Shown: piece after piece, positions 10,386-21,595 of the stretch | Layout of the letters: each line of letters starts with the position of its first letter | How positions within the stretch are numbered: position 1 is the first letter of the stretch | Source: Pseudofabraea citricarpa | Lineage: Eukaryota; Ascomycota; Leotiomycetes; Helotiales; Dermateaceae | Length of the DNA stretch: 64,000 nucleotides | Direction: 5' to 3' | Assembly: GCA_029641185.1 (NCBI GenBank) | Contig: JAPWGK010000015.1 | Coordinates: forward strand, 992,001-1,056,000 | Notes under the pieces: model-generated | What the model was told of the DNA's origin: nothing | The model's input: the letters and a program-made list of their open reading frames with translations, nothing else | The model's database searches: none | Position numbers and translations under genes: made by a program

Positions 10386-11821
10386 TTAATCGTGGCCGTG
10401 CCCGTGCCCGTGGCTGCGAGCCTTGCCATCTTGCCATATCTGTCTGATGGTTCGGCCAGTCAGTACGAGTTCTGCGATGTCGCTGCCGATCTTCTGGTTC
10501 GCAGCTGGTCCAAGTCGGAAATCATCCCAGAAGAGATAATCGTCGACGTTCTCACACACGAGAAGACCGTTCACTTCTGTGTCGCCCTCGCGACGGTGAT
10601 CTTCAGATGATAAAACGCATGGCAGAGACACACTCTCGAATGCAGATCCCTTCGTGCCGAGACCCGCAGCATCGGAAATACCGGCTTCTACTAGCTGATG
10701 TTCCAAGATGGAATCGGTTAAGTATCGTGCAACATCGTAATAGAAAGCGTCTTTCAAGATGGTGATTGGCTCAACCTCTGGCTCGCTTGCTTCCTTCTCT
10801 TGTCTAGTATTATCTCTGGCCTCGTCCTTGGGTTCTTCTTCCTTGACGACCTTGGCACTGGGCATGGGGAAGGTGTCATTCTTGATCCACCCCGCGATCT
10901 TGTTTTCAATCTTGGCATTCCAGCGAGTGGTAAGGTAGACAGCGTTCTTCTGCTGTTCTGACACGCTGCTGGGTGTCATTGGTACAGGTCGTTGAGCCGA
11001 CCAACCAGGTAGTAGCGTGGTATCGAAGAGTCTTGGTACCACAATCCGGAATGGTGTAGGTGCAGTGGTGTTGAGTGGCTGACCAGCAGAATCCAAACCA
11101 GTAACTTCGGTTCTATATCTGTTGTAGAGCTTATCGATCTGCTCGAAAAGGTCGTGCACAACAACATCAACAAGTCTCTCGCTGAGACGGAAGTCTAGAC
11201 CTGAAAAGTGATAAACGTCCCATGCTCCAAAAGAGATGACGAAGATTGTTTCTTTTGGCTTGAATCTGGAAGCTGGCATAGCAAGGTATCGCTCAATTTG
11301 GGCTTCAAGGTCAGGCAGTAAGTCGGAAGGACCAGGTAAGTAGGAGGAGCTCCGTGGTAACGACGAATTGAGTGCTTGCAAATAGAGAGCGTTTGAGGTG
11401 AGCGCGCCGGTAGCTGGTGCCGCTGGGTAGTTTTCCGGAGACTGGGATACAGCGAAGTTTAAGTGAGATGTGCAGTTGATCTTGATCGTAAATTAGTGAC
11501 ATCACCAAAAGTAGAGCTCGGCAAGCATACCTCTTCGCACAAAACCTCGACCCAGGTCATTCCCTTCGTTTCCGCTCCAACTTCGACGACGTTATCGGCC
11601 CACGAGTCTCCAAAGACCACCAGCCGTATGCCATCCTCAACTCCCGATTGATCCCCCGACGCCCATCTCCAAATGCCGGGAACATAGTCGTCGATCGAAG
11701 CCCCTAAAGCGATCTTCTGTAGTTTTGTGCTGACTCTTGAGCTCGGCAATAAAAGAGTGATGGACACCAGCGAGAGGCATGACAGGAAAATAGCAGCGCC
11801 TAATCTATTGATGGCACGCAT
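10386..11821 (-). CDS. Membrane-anchored SGNH/GDSL-type hydrolase
   Basis: Two exons, complement(10386-11441, 11531-11821), with an 89-base GT-AG intron, give 448 residues. Residues 8-26 are a single hydrophobic segment (signal anchor or uncleaved signal). Block I of the SGNH esterase family is clear near residues 68-73 (VVFGDSW, catalytic Ser in GDS). A later SFGAWDVYHFSG segment occupies the position of the oxyanion Asn block, but with Trp where Asn is usual. The C-terminal block reads FWDDFRLGPAANQKI, where the usual D-x-x-H would sit; the expected His is not at the normal spacing. The protein ends in a HGHGHGHD tail. The fold is likely an esterase/lipase on the secretory route; activity is uncertain because of these substitutions. 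Confidence 0.75.
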
Positions 11822-12922
11822 CGTGATTGCCGTGAAGGGTGATGATGATATTGCAAGTTATACAAGGCTACGATGACAGCCTTGTTCTTCCAAGACTCTG
11901 TCGTGCTTGCCAAGGGAATGAGGCACCCAATTACACGATCGTATCCGCAGTGCCAAGTCGTGTATGCCGATCAGTTGAAGCCGAAGAAAGCGATAGCGTT
12001 CAGCCTCACTGCTTGTTCGGTTGTGTTAAAATGCTTGTCGAGGAGAAGAAGTCGTGGAAGACAAAGTATGATGGAGAGAGAGAAAGCAACGGCAGCACAA
12101 TGCTTTATGGGGAAAGCAGAGCATGAGAGGGGGAAAACACAAAGTCGTTGATCCCTCCTAGGCGTCGTCAGCCAACTGCCAGAAGAAAAACGGGCCGTGC
12201 AGGGATCGCACCCAAGGCACAAATTGGAGACATGAACAGGAGCTTGGGGCCATGGAGCCGCTGTGATCTCATCATCCTGCGCTTGCTCGAGGCCGTCGGT
12301 CAGGCCATACGGTGTCCTTGTCCCCAACCTTCGGGCGCCCACTTGAATTATCGAGTTATCAAGCCAATTTGATCCTGCTGTGCTGTGCTGTGTTGTGCTG
12401 TTGGCTGTTGGTGGTCGCCCTGTGAAGATTGATGGAATGCCAGGAGCCGGCAAAGTACCGTCACCTCTCACTCCTTTCGGCAACAAGGTGAAGCGGCTTG
12501 GGCGATGCTTGTGTGCGTGAGGCTCCGTGGCTCAGCCTTAGGACTCGCCGGTATGTGGGCCATCCACGAAGCACGTCGCGGACTCGCGTCTTGCTTCCAG
12601 ACCGAAATAGCATGATCCGATCATGGTTGCTGAAATCCTCTAAAGCTTGTCGTGCTGGTTGACTTGTTACAGGATTGCAGGCCGACCACTACGGAATGGA
12701 GCGAAATTTGCACATCTCATCCCACGAGTCGCCCGGCCAATCATGTCGATGGATAGATGGATGGTATCATTATAATCTTGAGATGACACCCAAGGTCTCC
12801 TCTGTACAGCAAATATCTATGCTTGTGCTCAAGGATACAGTTGTTACCCAACCGTACAATAGCGACAACAACAACAAGAAGTCAACGCCAGGCCATGCAA
12901 CGCCAAAATACATTTTATTCCT
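11822..12922. other. Promoter of the SGNH hydrolase gene and 3' flank of the Utp12-domain gene
   Basis: A 1.1-kb gap. Contains a TGTGC/TGTTG-rich simple repeat at about 12372-12412. No coding region was recognised; several overlapping ORFs here are on both strands with no domain signature. Confidence 0.4.
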
Positions 12923-14146
12923 TTACTTTTTCCCCCGTGCAAACATCCCGCCTATTCTTTGCATCTTCGTCGGTGGAGCGGCTGCTCCATCTTCGCTTTC
13001 TGAGATGTCTCCTTGCGAATCCATATCATCGTGGTCTACCTCATCCTCGTCTCCGCTCTCCGCATCCGTCTCGATAGCCTCGTCGTCAATGAGATCGTCC
13101 TCATCGCTGTCTTCCTCCTCCTCTTCCGAATCGGCAATCATTCCATTGACCATAGGCATATCCTCCGATTCATCGCTCTCTGCCTCTGAGAAATCCTCCA
13201 ACTCTCCATTGCGGCCAAGTTTCTGGGGGATTCCGTTGATGGCGACGTCTTCCTCATCGCTCTCCTGACCTTCAACATATATCACATCCTCGTCGTCCTC
13301 CTCATCACCTAGGCCCTGTTGTGCCCTCTGCATGCTTTTCCGTAAGTCAATCTGGGCCTCCAACATATCAAGCTTCCCCTTGAGGGACAAGAGGTTGTTG
13401 ATGCTTTTTGATCGTTCGTCGAGGACCTTGTTCAGCTCAGCGAGCTTCTTGATGAGATCGGGTTGAGTTGCTAAGTATCCGCCGTGGGTGACTAGTGACC
13501 ATTGCACCCAGTTCATGAGGCTTCCAGATCTCCCAGGCCGTCTGTGTATCCTCTCTGCTAGCTTCTGTAGCAATGTGCCAGCAAGTGGTGAGTCGAGCCG
13601 TTGGATGGTTGCGCGGATTGTCTTGTTATCGGACGTCTGTAGACATGATTCGAGCAGGGCGATATCGTTGGTCTTTAGGGCTTGGGAGAGAACAGTGCCC
13701 AGTGATGCACCGGACGGGGTTTGCAACTGTGTACCTTGGGGATATGACACAGCCCCAGCTTCTTCGAATGCGCCCGCGACGTCAATGAGCTCAGAAGCAT
13801 TAGCTCGGACTAGATCACCAAACGAAGGCTCTGCAGCCTCTTCTGTGTCCTCCACTGGCGCAGATCCGTCTGCATCCTCCATAGCTACATCTCCATCACC
13901 AACTGCAGACTCTGCACCATCCGCACCACTCTCTTCCTCCTCCTCCACATCCGAAGCCTCGGACCCACTGCTCGAATCGCTGGATAATTCAACGACCTCA
14001 CCCTTCTTGAAGCCGTTCGCACTGGTTGTGTGGCCGCTGGATGCTACAGTCTTAGACTCGTCGACGTATGTTTTTCCCACAGCCTTCGCACTGGGTTTGA
14101 CCGTGGGCTGGCCAAGCTTGGCAGAGAATTTCCTTTTTGTCGACAT
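12923..14146 (-). CDS. Small-subunit processome Utp12-domain protein (Utp5/WDR43-like C-terminal type)
   Basis: Intronless, 407 residues from the ATG at 14146 (MSTKRKFSAKLGQP). The reading frame stays open upstream to 14479, but that part translates a GGCAGGA minisatellite and a poly-T run, so the downstream ATG is preferred. The N-terminal third is basic, then Ser/Glu/Asp-rich. A Utp12 helical domain follows near residues 150-275 (for example LLESCLQTSDNKTIRATI and LMNWVQWSLVTHGGYL). The C-terminus is strongly acidic and ends in MQRIGGMFARGKK. Utp12 domains occur in U3 snoRNP (t-UTP/UTP-B) proteins that process 18S rRNA in the nucleolus. There is no WD40 propeller, so it resembles only the C-terminal part of WDR43/Utp5. 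Confidence 0.75.
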   Translation of the reverse strand: MSTKRKFSAKLGQPTVKPSAKAVGKTYVDESKTVASSGHTTSANGFKKGEVVELSSDSSSGSEASDVEEEEESGADGAESAVGDGDVAMEDADGSAPVEDTEEAAEPSFGDLVRANASELIDVAGAFEEAGAVSYPQGTQLQTPSGASLGTVLSQALKTNDIALLESCLQTSDNKTIRATIQRLDSPLAGTLLQKLAERIHRRPGRSGSLMNWVQWSLVTHGGYLATQPDLIKKLAELNKVLDERSKSINNLLSLKGKLDMLEAQIDLRKSMQRAQQGLGDEEDDEDVIYVEGQESDEEDVAINGIPQKLGRNGELEDFSEAESDESEDMPMVNGMIADSEEEEEDSDEDDLIDDEAIETDAESGDEDEVDHDDMDSQGDISESEDGAAAPPTKMQRIGGMFARGKK

Positions 14147-14320
14147 GTTGGATGGTTGTGGGGTGTAGGGGGTGGCAGGAATTGAGCTGCGACAAGAGGG
14201 TTTGATGGGGTGGGCGTAGAGTGGTTGGAGACGCAAATCACGACTTTCGCGGATTGTTGCACGGCAAAAAATAAATTTTGACTTATCTCTCAGCTGGTCC
14301 TCGCTCAGCTCGCTAGCTCC

Positions 14321-14343
14321 TTTTTTTTTTTTTTTTTTTTTTT
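14321..14343 (+). repeat. 23-base T homopolymer
   Basis: Uninterrupted run of T on the plus strand (A on the Utp12-domain gene's coding strand), about 175 bases upstream of that gene's start. Such poly(dA:dT) tracts exclude nucleosomes in fungal promoters; that role is inferred from position. Confidence 0.9.
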
Positions 14344-14439
14344 CGTTCTCTTCCCCTTCCCTCGAGCGACCAGCGACCAGCGTTCCTCGGGGAGGGGCAT
14401 CCAGGACATTCTCGTTCTTGGGGCATCCAAGCGCAGGGG

Positions 14440-14474
14440 GCAGGAGGCAGGAGGCAGGAGGCAGGAGGCAGGAG
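14440..14474. repeat. 7-bp minisatellite (gcaggag)5
   Basis: Five exact tandem copies of gcaggag, upstream of the Utp12-domain gene. Confidence 0.9.
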
Positions 14475-15617
14475 GGCATTGGAGATGGCCTCTCGTGATG
14501 ACTCTCTGCGTTTGACTTTGCTCAGAGCAGCTGCTATTGGCTGTTCCGGTCGCCCAAGCATGACCCCCTTGTAAAGTCAGCTCCTGAAGCCCCAGACGGC
14601 GGCTGGTGAGTGGCCCGTTTAGAAGAGTCTAGGTAGTTTTGAGACTCTGGCAGCATTTAGCCTCCCAATGGCCCCTCCATCCGCAGGCAGTGCGATCAGA
14701 TAGCCTGCCACCATATAAATATCTTAAGCGCAAGATCCCCCGACATGACCGCTTCTCTCGACTTATTGACTGAAAAATTTCTATTCGCCGACACGCCGTG
14801 CATCGACCATCATCGACCACCGCTCGTCAACCGTCAACAATCAACCATCAACCATCCATCCATCCATCCTTCCATCACCACCCAGTCCGGGTCACGTTAC
14901 TCTCCACCATCACACGCGATAGAAATTAATAGAAGCTGCTTGTCCCCCCCCTCCTTCTGCCGAATATTCTTCTTCCACCTCATTCTTGTAACTCTCTCTT
15001 GTCTCTCTTGTCTCTCTCTTCTGCCGTCGTTGGTCTTGGTCGCTTTTGTTAGCTGCACCAATTCTCGTCACTTCCCTCGTCAACACCAAGTCACCCAACC
15101 CAACTCAACTCAACCTAACCCAACCCAACCCCGACCAGAAGTTTCGACGCGACCGCGATCCCAGACCCAGTTCGCGCGTCGAGAAACAACGGAAGGGAAA
15201 GAAGAAAAAGATAAAGAAGAAGAGAGGAAGCAAAGTCACACGGCTCGTTGTCTGGTAATCTATTGCGCCGCGCACGATCTTCACCCTCACACGCGACGAC
15301 ACGAGCACAAGCACGCACAACACATACTTACCCGCTCTCGTCCTTGGTCGGTGGCTAATTGATCCTGTTGCATCGTGAGGCTCCCCCATAAGTAGAAAGG
15401 TCAGGTCGTTGGCGCATCGCAAAGAAGGCTCGACCACCCCCCGTCCATCCGAACATCTCGAGCGCTCCTGTTTGATCCCATTCATCTCAGGAAGCCGAGT
15501 CGCATAGCTCTCAAGCAGGCGCATATCGAAGATCGCATTAATAGAGCATCATTGGAGGTTGCTGTCGCTCTCGATCCATCGTTGACGGCGCCTCTGGTAG
15601 TAGAGGCTCGTTTGTTG

Positions 15618-18587
15618 ATGGCCGTGATGACTTCAGAACAGCCAGAAGGGGTCGCATTTGAGCACAAGACGCAGCCCGTTCCATCATCTGAAAGGATGGC
15701 TTTGGATTTAGACATCAACGGGTGAGTCTGCCTCGAATTCTATTCCGCGCGTTTTTGTTTTTTTACCTTTCCTACTTTCCTTTTTGCTTCTACTCTTAAC
15801 TATTACGCTTGTACATGTGTATTTATGAATCTATTCTTGCAGAACATCAAATCGAGATGAGACCAACCTTGACCTCGCGCCTCCTGATTCTTCGCTGAAC
15901 CAAAAACTTGCGACCGCTTCACCAACAGATGAAATAGCTGCTGCCTCGCCTCCTGCAGTGAATGGCACTTCCAACACACACGCCTTTGCTTCAAACAACG
16001 CACTTGCACCCACTGCCCTGGACCCAACATCTGTTGACGCGACCCCTTCTGCAGAGCTTCCTGCCGCGCCTGAAGTAGATCTAAGCTTTGCAGACCTGCC
16101 AGACACCACCAAGTCCATGACAGATCTACCAGAACTACCAAGCGCGCCCGACGCGAACCTTGCAATGGCGGCCTCAGATCTACCTAGCTCTATGAACTCT
16201 GCAATCGATGCTGCGGTAGAGGACCATCTCGGCGCGTCCACTGTCCTGCCAGTCATTGACGCGCAGGAGTCTGATCTGAGAGATACAGAACCCGCGCCTG
16301 CAGCAGCATTAGAATCTGACACAATGCAACCAAAGCTTGAGGAGGACCGCGACGATGGTCTTCCCATACGCGCCGCAGACGACCTGGAGCCCGCGTTAGA
16401 TCTGCCAGCTCCCACCGCAGGCGCATCCAATACTAACATGTCCTCTACCGCCGAATCCGCAGAGAATACAACCGCGCAAGGACACTCTGAATCTGCCATC
16501 GATGATACCGAGATGGTTGACGCGCCACCAACACCGGTCCAAGCATCAAAGATTTCCCGTGAGCGAGAAGACGACGACCAAGACGCCGAACGCGCGACAA
16601 AACGCACTAAGACGGAGGATCGCATGTCAGAAGGCCCTTCAGCCACCCCAATAGCTCCGGTCAATGGTAACTCCACTGGCACTGGCAACCCCCCCGGCAA
16701 CACTATTACTGCGCACCAGTCGAAGGAAATTATTAAGATTGTCAAAAACATATCGAGAACTCACAACGGCAAGAATTTCCGATCACCGGTTGACATACTG
16801 TGGCCACAGTTTGCTGAGCAATACGCGCTCAAGGTGCCAAACCAGATTGATCTCGGCACGATAGAAAAGAAGCTTAGGGAGGGTACGTATTCTAGCTGGG
16901 ACAGTTTCAGATCAGACATAAGACTTCTCCACAGCAACGCAGTCCTTTTCAATGGTCCAGAGCACATGATATCAGTCGCTGCACGAGAGGTCAAGGATTC
17001 GCTCTTGAGCAGGACTTCCAGTCTCCCACGCGAGATTGTTCAAGTACCTAAGCCAGCCAAGAAGGCCGCACCCAAGCGTGCAACACCTGCGGCAGATTCT
17101 GCACCAAGAACTACTCCTGTTGCTCGAAGAGGATCAAGATCAGCAGCTCCAGGAAGTGGACCCAAGCCAGAGACTTTTGCCCTTGATCCGTCTGGTGTTC
17201 CTCTTATCCGCCGAGATTCCACCAAGCTTGACGGTGGTCGACCCAAGCGAGAGATTCACCCGCCAAAGAATAAAGATCTCCCATACAACTCTGTCCGACC
17301 CAAGAACAAGAAGAACGCGACTGAGCTAAAGTTCTGCGAGCTTGTCCTTAACGAGATAAAGAAGCCCAAATACACTCCAATTTCTTCTGCGTTCATGTTA
17401 CCTGTTGACCCAGTTGCCCTTGGCATCCCAACCTACTTTAGTGTTATCAAGAACCCAATGGACTTTGGTACAATTTCTGATAAGCTCGCCTCTGGACACT
17501 ACCAGAAAGCCAAGGATTTTGAGAACGATGTCCGATTGGTCTTTAGCAATTGCTACAAGTTCAATCCTCCGGGAAATGCAGTTCATACTTGGGGGAAGGA
17601 ACTTGAGGCTATCTTTGATTCCCAGTGGGACAAGAAGCAACAATGGATCTCTGAGCACACACCAGCAGCTGCGAGCCCATCCAGTTCTGTTGACAGTGAT
17701 GAAGAGAGTGACGATGAAGTACAACCTGCTCCGGCAGCTGCGCCACTGCAATCCTCTGCCGTTTCAGACCGATTGATTGCTGAGCAGGCAAAACTCATTC
17801 AACTAATGTCACAAAAGAATGCCAACAAAGCTGAGATTGAGATGCAACAAGCCATCGTCCAGGTGCTTCAAGATCGAGTTGACGAAGATAAAGTACAACA
17901 ATCTACTGTTCCCAAGAAAGCAGCCAAGAAATCAAAGCCTGCACCGTCAAAACCAGCAAAGAAGGGAGGTCAGGTTAAGAAGGAAAAATCTTCAAATGCT
18001 AGTGGTCGGAAAGCAGCGAACCGTCCTAGGTACATGGGCACAATTGAGAAGGAGATTGTTTCAGCGGGTATTGGATTACTTCCTGAGAACACACAAGATC
18101 GTGTTATGGAGTTAATCCAAGGAGACGCCCCTGAGGCCCAGGTAATTCTGCGAACCAAATTGTATGAAACCAGTGCTAACAAAACCATAGGCTGATGACG
18201 ATGGCTCTCTTGAGCTTGACATTGAGAGTTTGACAGAGGCATCTCTATGGGAGATTTACGGCATGATTGAGAAACACTTACCTGACACTGTCAGAAACAT
18301 CAAGAGCCAAAAGGAAGTTGACCGCTCTAGAACTCGTGCTCCAGCTCAGCCCAAGCAAAAGAAGAAGAACAAGCCCATGAGCAAAACCGAACAAGAGCGC
18401 AAGATTGAACATCTCAGAAACACCATGCAGGAGTTTGAGAGACACGGTTCGGGCTCGCAAGAACCTGTCATGCCAAGTAAGTCTTGTCTTCTCCTTATTT
18501 AGCTGCACTCAAGCTAATGCCGTACTAGCTGTTGAACAAGGTGATGAGACTAGCGGCGATGAGACTTCGGATTCCGAGGAGGAATGA
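15618..18587 (+). CDS. bdf1: BET-family double bromodomain factor Bdf1
   Basis: Four exons, 15618-15721, 15843-18141, 18191-18476 and 18529-18587, give 915 residues. The acidic/Ser-Pro N-terminus of about 270 residues is disordered. Bromodomain 1 (about residues 290-380) is divergent: its ZA loop reads PVDILWPQFAEQYALKVPNQ, with HSNAVLFNG at the expected Asn. Bromodomain 2 (about 490-595) is canonical (PVDPVALGIPTYFSVIKNPM, acetyl-lysine-binding Asn in YKFNPPGNAVH). An extraterminal NET domain begins near residue 745 (PRYMGTIEKEIVSAGIGLL) and crosses the second intron (LTEASLWEIYGMIEKHLP). A Ser/Glu/Asp tail closes the protein. Bdf1 reads acetylated H4 with TFIID and SWR1. The frame is open upstream of 15618 but has no earlier ATG in the part examined. 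Confidence 0.9.
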
Positions 18588-19181
18588 TCTGTCGCCACGC
18601 AATCAGCCATTCTGACATCTGACATGCCGTGATTACCTTGCCATCATCAGCTTACACTTCCATGGCCTCAAACCCTCATTCTGTCCGATGTACCATACCT
18701 TTGATCCCAAAATCCCAACACGCTGTAGATTACATTTTCTTCTCCAGCAGTTTCGACTGGAGTTCTTTTCGTCCAACCTTTTGGGCCTACTTTTTATCGT
18801 CAGGAAGACAAAAGCATGGAGGCCGCACGTCCCAAGATGTAGTTCGTGGGAAGCAGATCAGACGGAAAGGGTTGTGCCGCTAGAAAACTCTTTCCTCGAG
18901 GTTTAATCTGGTCGCTCCTATTCGGACCGAGTAATTAGAGGAATATTTTGTATGAGTAGAATAACCCAGTGGAAGCGGAACCCGGCAAGAGCTGAGTGCT
19001 CTTCGAGGTCAGCTCTACTGCAAGCAGTGATATACTGCAGATCGCGAGTAGCATCACGCCCGCCCAAGAAAATAAAACTGAAATACCCCATTTTCGGTAT
19101 CAAGAGTGGAATTCATGTAAGTGGATGCTCCTGTGCCCCCAAAATGTCAATATGCATCCCAACAAAGATGAAAAACGTACC
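18588..19181. other. Convergent 3' intergenic region
   Basis: Between the stop codons of BDF1 and the TrhO-like gene. Contains UTR-like AT-rich sequence. Nothing else recognised. Confidence 0.5.
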
Positions 19182-20637
19182 TCAATGAAATGTCTTGATC
19201 CGAATATCCATCTTGATCCCCTTGTTCTTCTGCTGCTTCTTCCATCCTTGGCTCTTCACAGTCTTGCCCTTTCCTCCCCAGAGCAACTTCTCTCGCTCGC
19301 TCTCGCAATCACACATATTCCTTGGTCCCAAAACATCTTGTTCGTTTCCCAACCTCTCACAACCCGGACAGCATGCCACTCCAGTCCGCTCACAGCTCTC
19401 ACAGAGCACGAGAACCAAATGGCAAGCTAGGGTACGACACTTGCCCATGCGATCCTCACTGACGCCACATCCATGACACGTCGCCACTTTTTCTTCGATC
19501 CCTTCTTCCGGCAACCCCATACTCCCTCGAGCGTCGAAGACGTAATTCTTTCCTTTGAATAATGATTCCTCAGCCGTTTTTCGCCCTGCGGCAATCTCAT
19601 TTTCCATCCATGTCAGGTATGCGGCTATGCCACCTTGTAGGGTATAGACTCGCGGAGGATGATGCTCGACATGAGAGTCTTTCTTTTTCAATTTCTCCAC
19701 GTCCGTAGGTAGTTGGTCATAGAGGAATCTAACTCCCTTCTCGCAGCGGATTCCTCCCGTGCAATACGTCAAGATGTCCCTGGGTGCAGCCGCATTTTCC
19801 TCCGGCTCGGAAGCAGGAGAGAATTCCGAGAGATGGCTCCGTACATATTGCGGAAATTGTGAGAACCTCCGTATCGGTGGCCGCAGAGCGGGCTCGCCCG
19901 TGTGTGGAGACACGAAATACCCGATCCGCGACTCGTAGTGATTTCGCACGTCTAGCAATAGCGTAGAAGGGGAGGCATGGCTGCGGGCGTGGAATTCTGC
20001 CGGTGGAAGAGCAACGACGTCGGACCAGTTACGTGGTGTGTAATTGGTTACGCCCATCGGGGTGATCTCGTTGCAGATGCGGATATTCAGGCTGGCGAAG
20101 ACGCAGGAACAACCTCTGGTGGGCTTGAAGAAGGATGCTTGCTCTGTGGGCGTTGTGAGAGCCAGGCCGGAGAATGACCAGTGGTTTGTACATTCTTGCA
20201 TGTATTTTTGGATGCTACTCGAAGTGCCGCCGACTGTGATCTAGAAATAGTTCGTGGGTTAATCTGGGTACGGTATTTTCTTGCCTATAAGAGAAGAGAA
20301 GAGCAGGGAATGTTCTATCCGGCTCATGATAGTAGGTAGGCATACTGCATGAAATCGAAGGAGATTCAGAAGCGGACAGACGTACATTAAATCCTTCTTC
20401 CGCAATCCTGATCTTCCCCTTCAAAGAATACGTCTCACATATTCCTCGGTGGAATTTCTCAAGGCTCTGTAGCTCTCGCCGCTCGCCATCATGACATGCT
20501 AGCAAGACGGGCTCGTTTTCGAAATATCGATAGAACAGCAATACTAAACCCCCCTCGATGGATTCTGATGCAGGGCATGTACACACATATGTGAGTGGAT
20601 CGGACGTCCCGGGTCTCTTTGTTGGGGCGTCTTTCAT
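19182..20637 (-). CDS. TrhO/UPF0176-type rhodanese-domain protein
   Basis: Two exons, complement(19182-20240, 20386-20637), with a 145-base intron, give 436 residues. The N-terminal part (LLFYRYFENEPVLLACHDGE ... KGKIRIAEEGFN) is the acylphosphatase-like domain of bacterial TrhO/YceA. It is followed by the NITVGGTSSSIQKYM-type junction, which the intron cuts exactly. The rhodanese domain (about residues 150-275) carries LLLDVRNHYESRIGYF and the active loop CTGGIRCEKG, with the catalytic Cys near residue 244. A Cys-rich C-terminus (CHGCG ... CRTLAC ... CESC ... CCPGC) probably binds zinc, as in other family members. Bacterial TrhO hydroxylates tRNA uridine 34; whether the fungal protein does so is unknown. 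The start is set at ATG 20637. Confidence 0.85.
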
Positions 20638-21523
20638 ATTTGTGTACAATGTGGGACGATATGACGGGGACTAAGAGGGTTGGCGGCGGCGGGGAATGAA
20701 TGAATGGGTTTGTGAGGTGGAGGTGGTTTGCTTTGGACAGGCAGATCACGTGCATGGCTGTCGCCCTTGAAGTTCTTAGAATGTGCTTCGAGGAGGCGGT
20801 TTGATTGGTTCGTTTCTTGGAACCCCGCGGTGACCCCTCGATTGATACTGTAGTTCTTGATGATCTTATCGTCTGGTGGTCTGAGAGCTCTGAGAGGTAT
20901 GCATAATTGCCATTGTGCCATTTGTTCTTTCTTGTTTTCTTGCTAAGACTTATGACTCGACCGAGAAATAGCTAAACGCAAACCAAACTTGCTATACAAA
21001 GAGCAGGACAATAAATATGCTAACTATCTTCATCCGTAAATAAAGTTGTGGCTAAGTGTTATCATCCGCCATACCAATATCTCGAATATGCTACTATTTT
21101 TACAGGCCGTGAACAAACTCAATCCAAATCAATTTAACTTCACTAGTACACAACCGGACGAAAATGCTATCTGAACTCGAGGTTGTCTACTGTAGTGAAA
21201 TTAAAATGCCCAAGCTCAAATCCAGAATGACCTCCAAGACGAGTCATGTTTCCGGCTTGAGGATCAGAGGTATATGAAGCCACTGGATTTTCGTAGAATT
21301 TTCGGAACGTTCATGATCCTCTGAGAACGAATCCCAATTCAGAATTCAAAGAGAAGTTAACATTCAAACTTCACGATTTAAATAATACACATTTTCCCTG
21401 CGTTGTCGTCTCTTCCTATCCCATAAATCAAGCAATTTCACCTATGCACAAACCACCCCCCAAAACATGCTTCATTTATATATGCACACAGGAGAAAGAG
21501 CTTCAACAATCAACACACAAAAT
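20638..21523. other. Intergenic region upstream of the TrhO-like gene and tRNA
   Basis: Promoter side of the TrhO-like gene and 5' flank of the tRNA. No coding feature recognised. The 21000-21500 part is AT-rich. Confidence 0.4.
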
Positions 21524-21595
21524 GGCCTGCTGGCCCAATGGCAAGGCGCTTGACTACGAATCAAGAGATTGCAGGTTCGATCCCTGCGTAGGTCA
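21524..21595 (+). tRNA. tRNA-Arg (anticodon ACG)
   Basis: Seventy-two bases that fold as a complete tRNA. The acceptor stem GGCCTGC pairs with GTAGGTC (two G-T wobbles) and the discriminator is A. The anticodon stem CTTGA/TCAAG closes loop CTACGAA with anticodon ACG. The T-arm is GCAGG-TTCGATC-CCTGC (B-box ggttcgatcc). The A-box side is tggcccaatgg. There is no intron and CCA is not encoded. ACG, read as ICG, decodes CGU/CGC/CGA arginine codons. Confidence 0.95.

Larger units (their letters stand above)
14147..15617. promoter_or_regulatory. Divergent promoter and long leader between the Utp12-domain gene and BDF1
   Basis: Gap of 1.47 kb. It holds a 23-base T homopolymer (14321-14343), a 7-bp minisatellite (14440-14474), CATC- and CAACC-type simple repeats (about 14850-14880 and 15095-15135) and a pyrimidine-rich stretch (14940-15030) typical of fungal transcription start regions. 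ORFs across it are shadows of these repeats. The BDF1 mRNA may have a long 5' leader here. Confidence 0.5.

Noticed and set aside
14147..14479. N-terminal extension of the Utp12-domain protein to 14479
   Set aside because: The extension translates a GGCAGGA minisatellite and a poly-T run into low-complexity protein. The ATG at 14146 starts a typical MSTKRK... N-terminus.
15095..15135. Telomere-like repeats (caacctaacccaaccc)
   Set aside because: Units are irregular CAACT/CAACC variants, not TTAGGG/CCCTAA arrays. It lies inside a promoter or leader and is a simple pyrimidine repeat.
14745..15362. 205-codon plus-strand ORF upstream of BDF1
   Set aside because: Made of simple CATC, CAACC and CTCTT repeats with Ser/Pro/Thr-only composition; it fits a 5' leader, not a gene.
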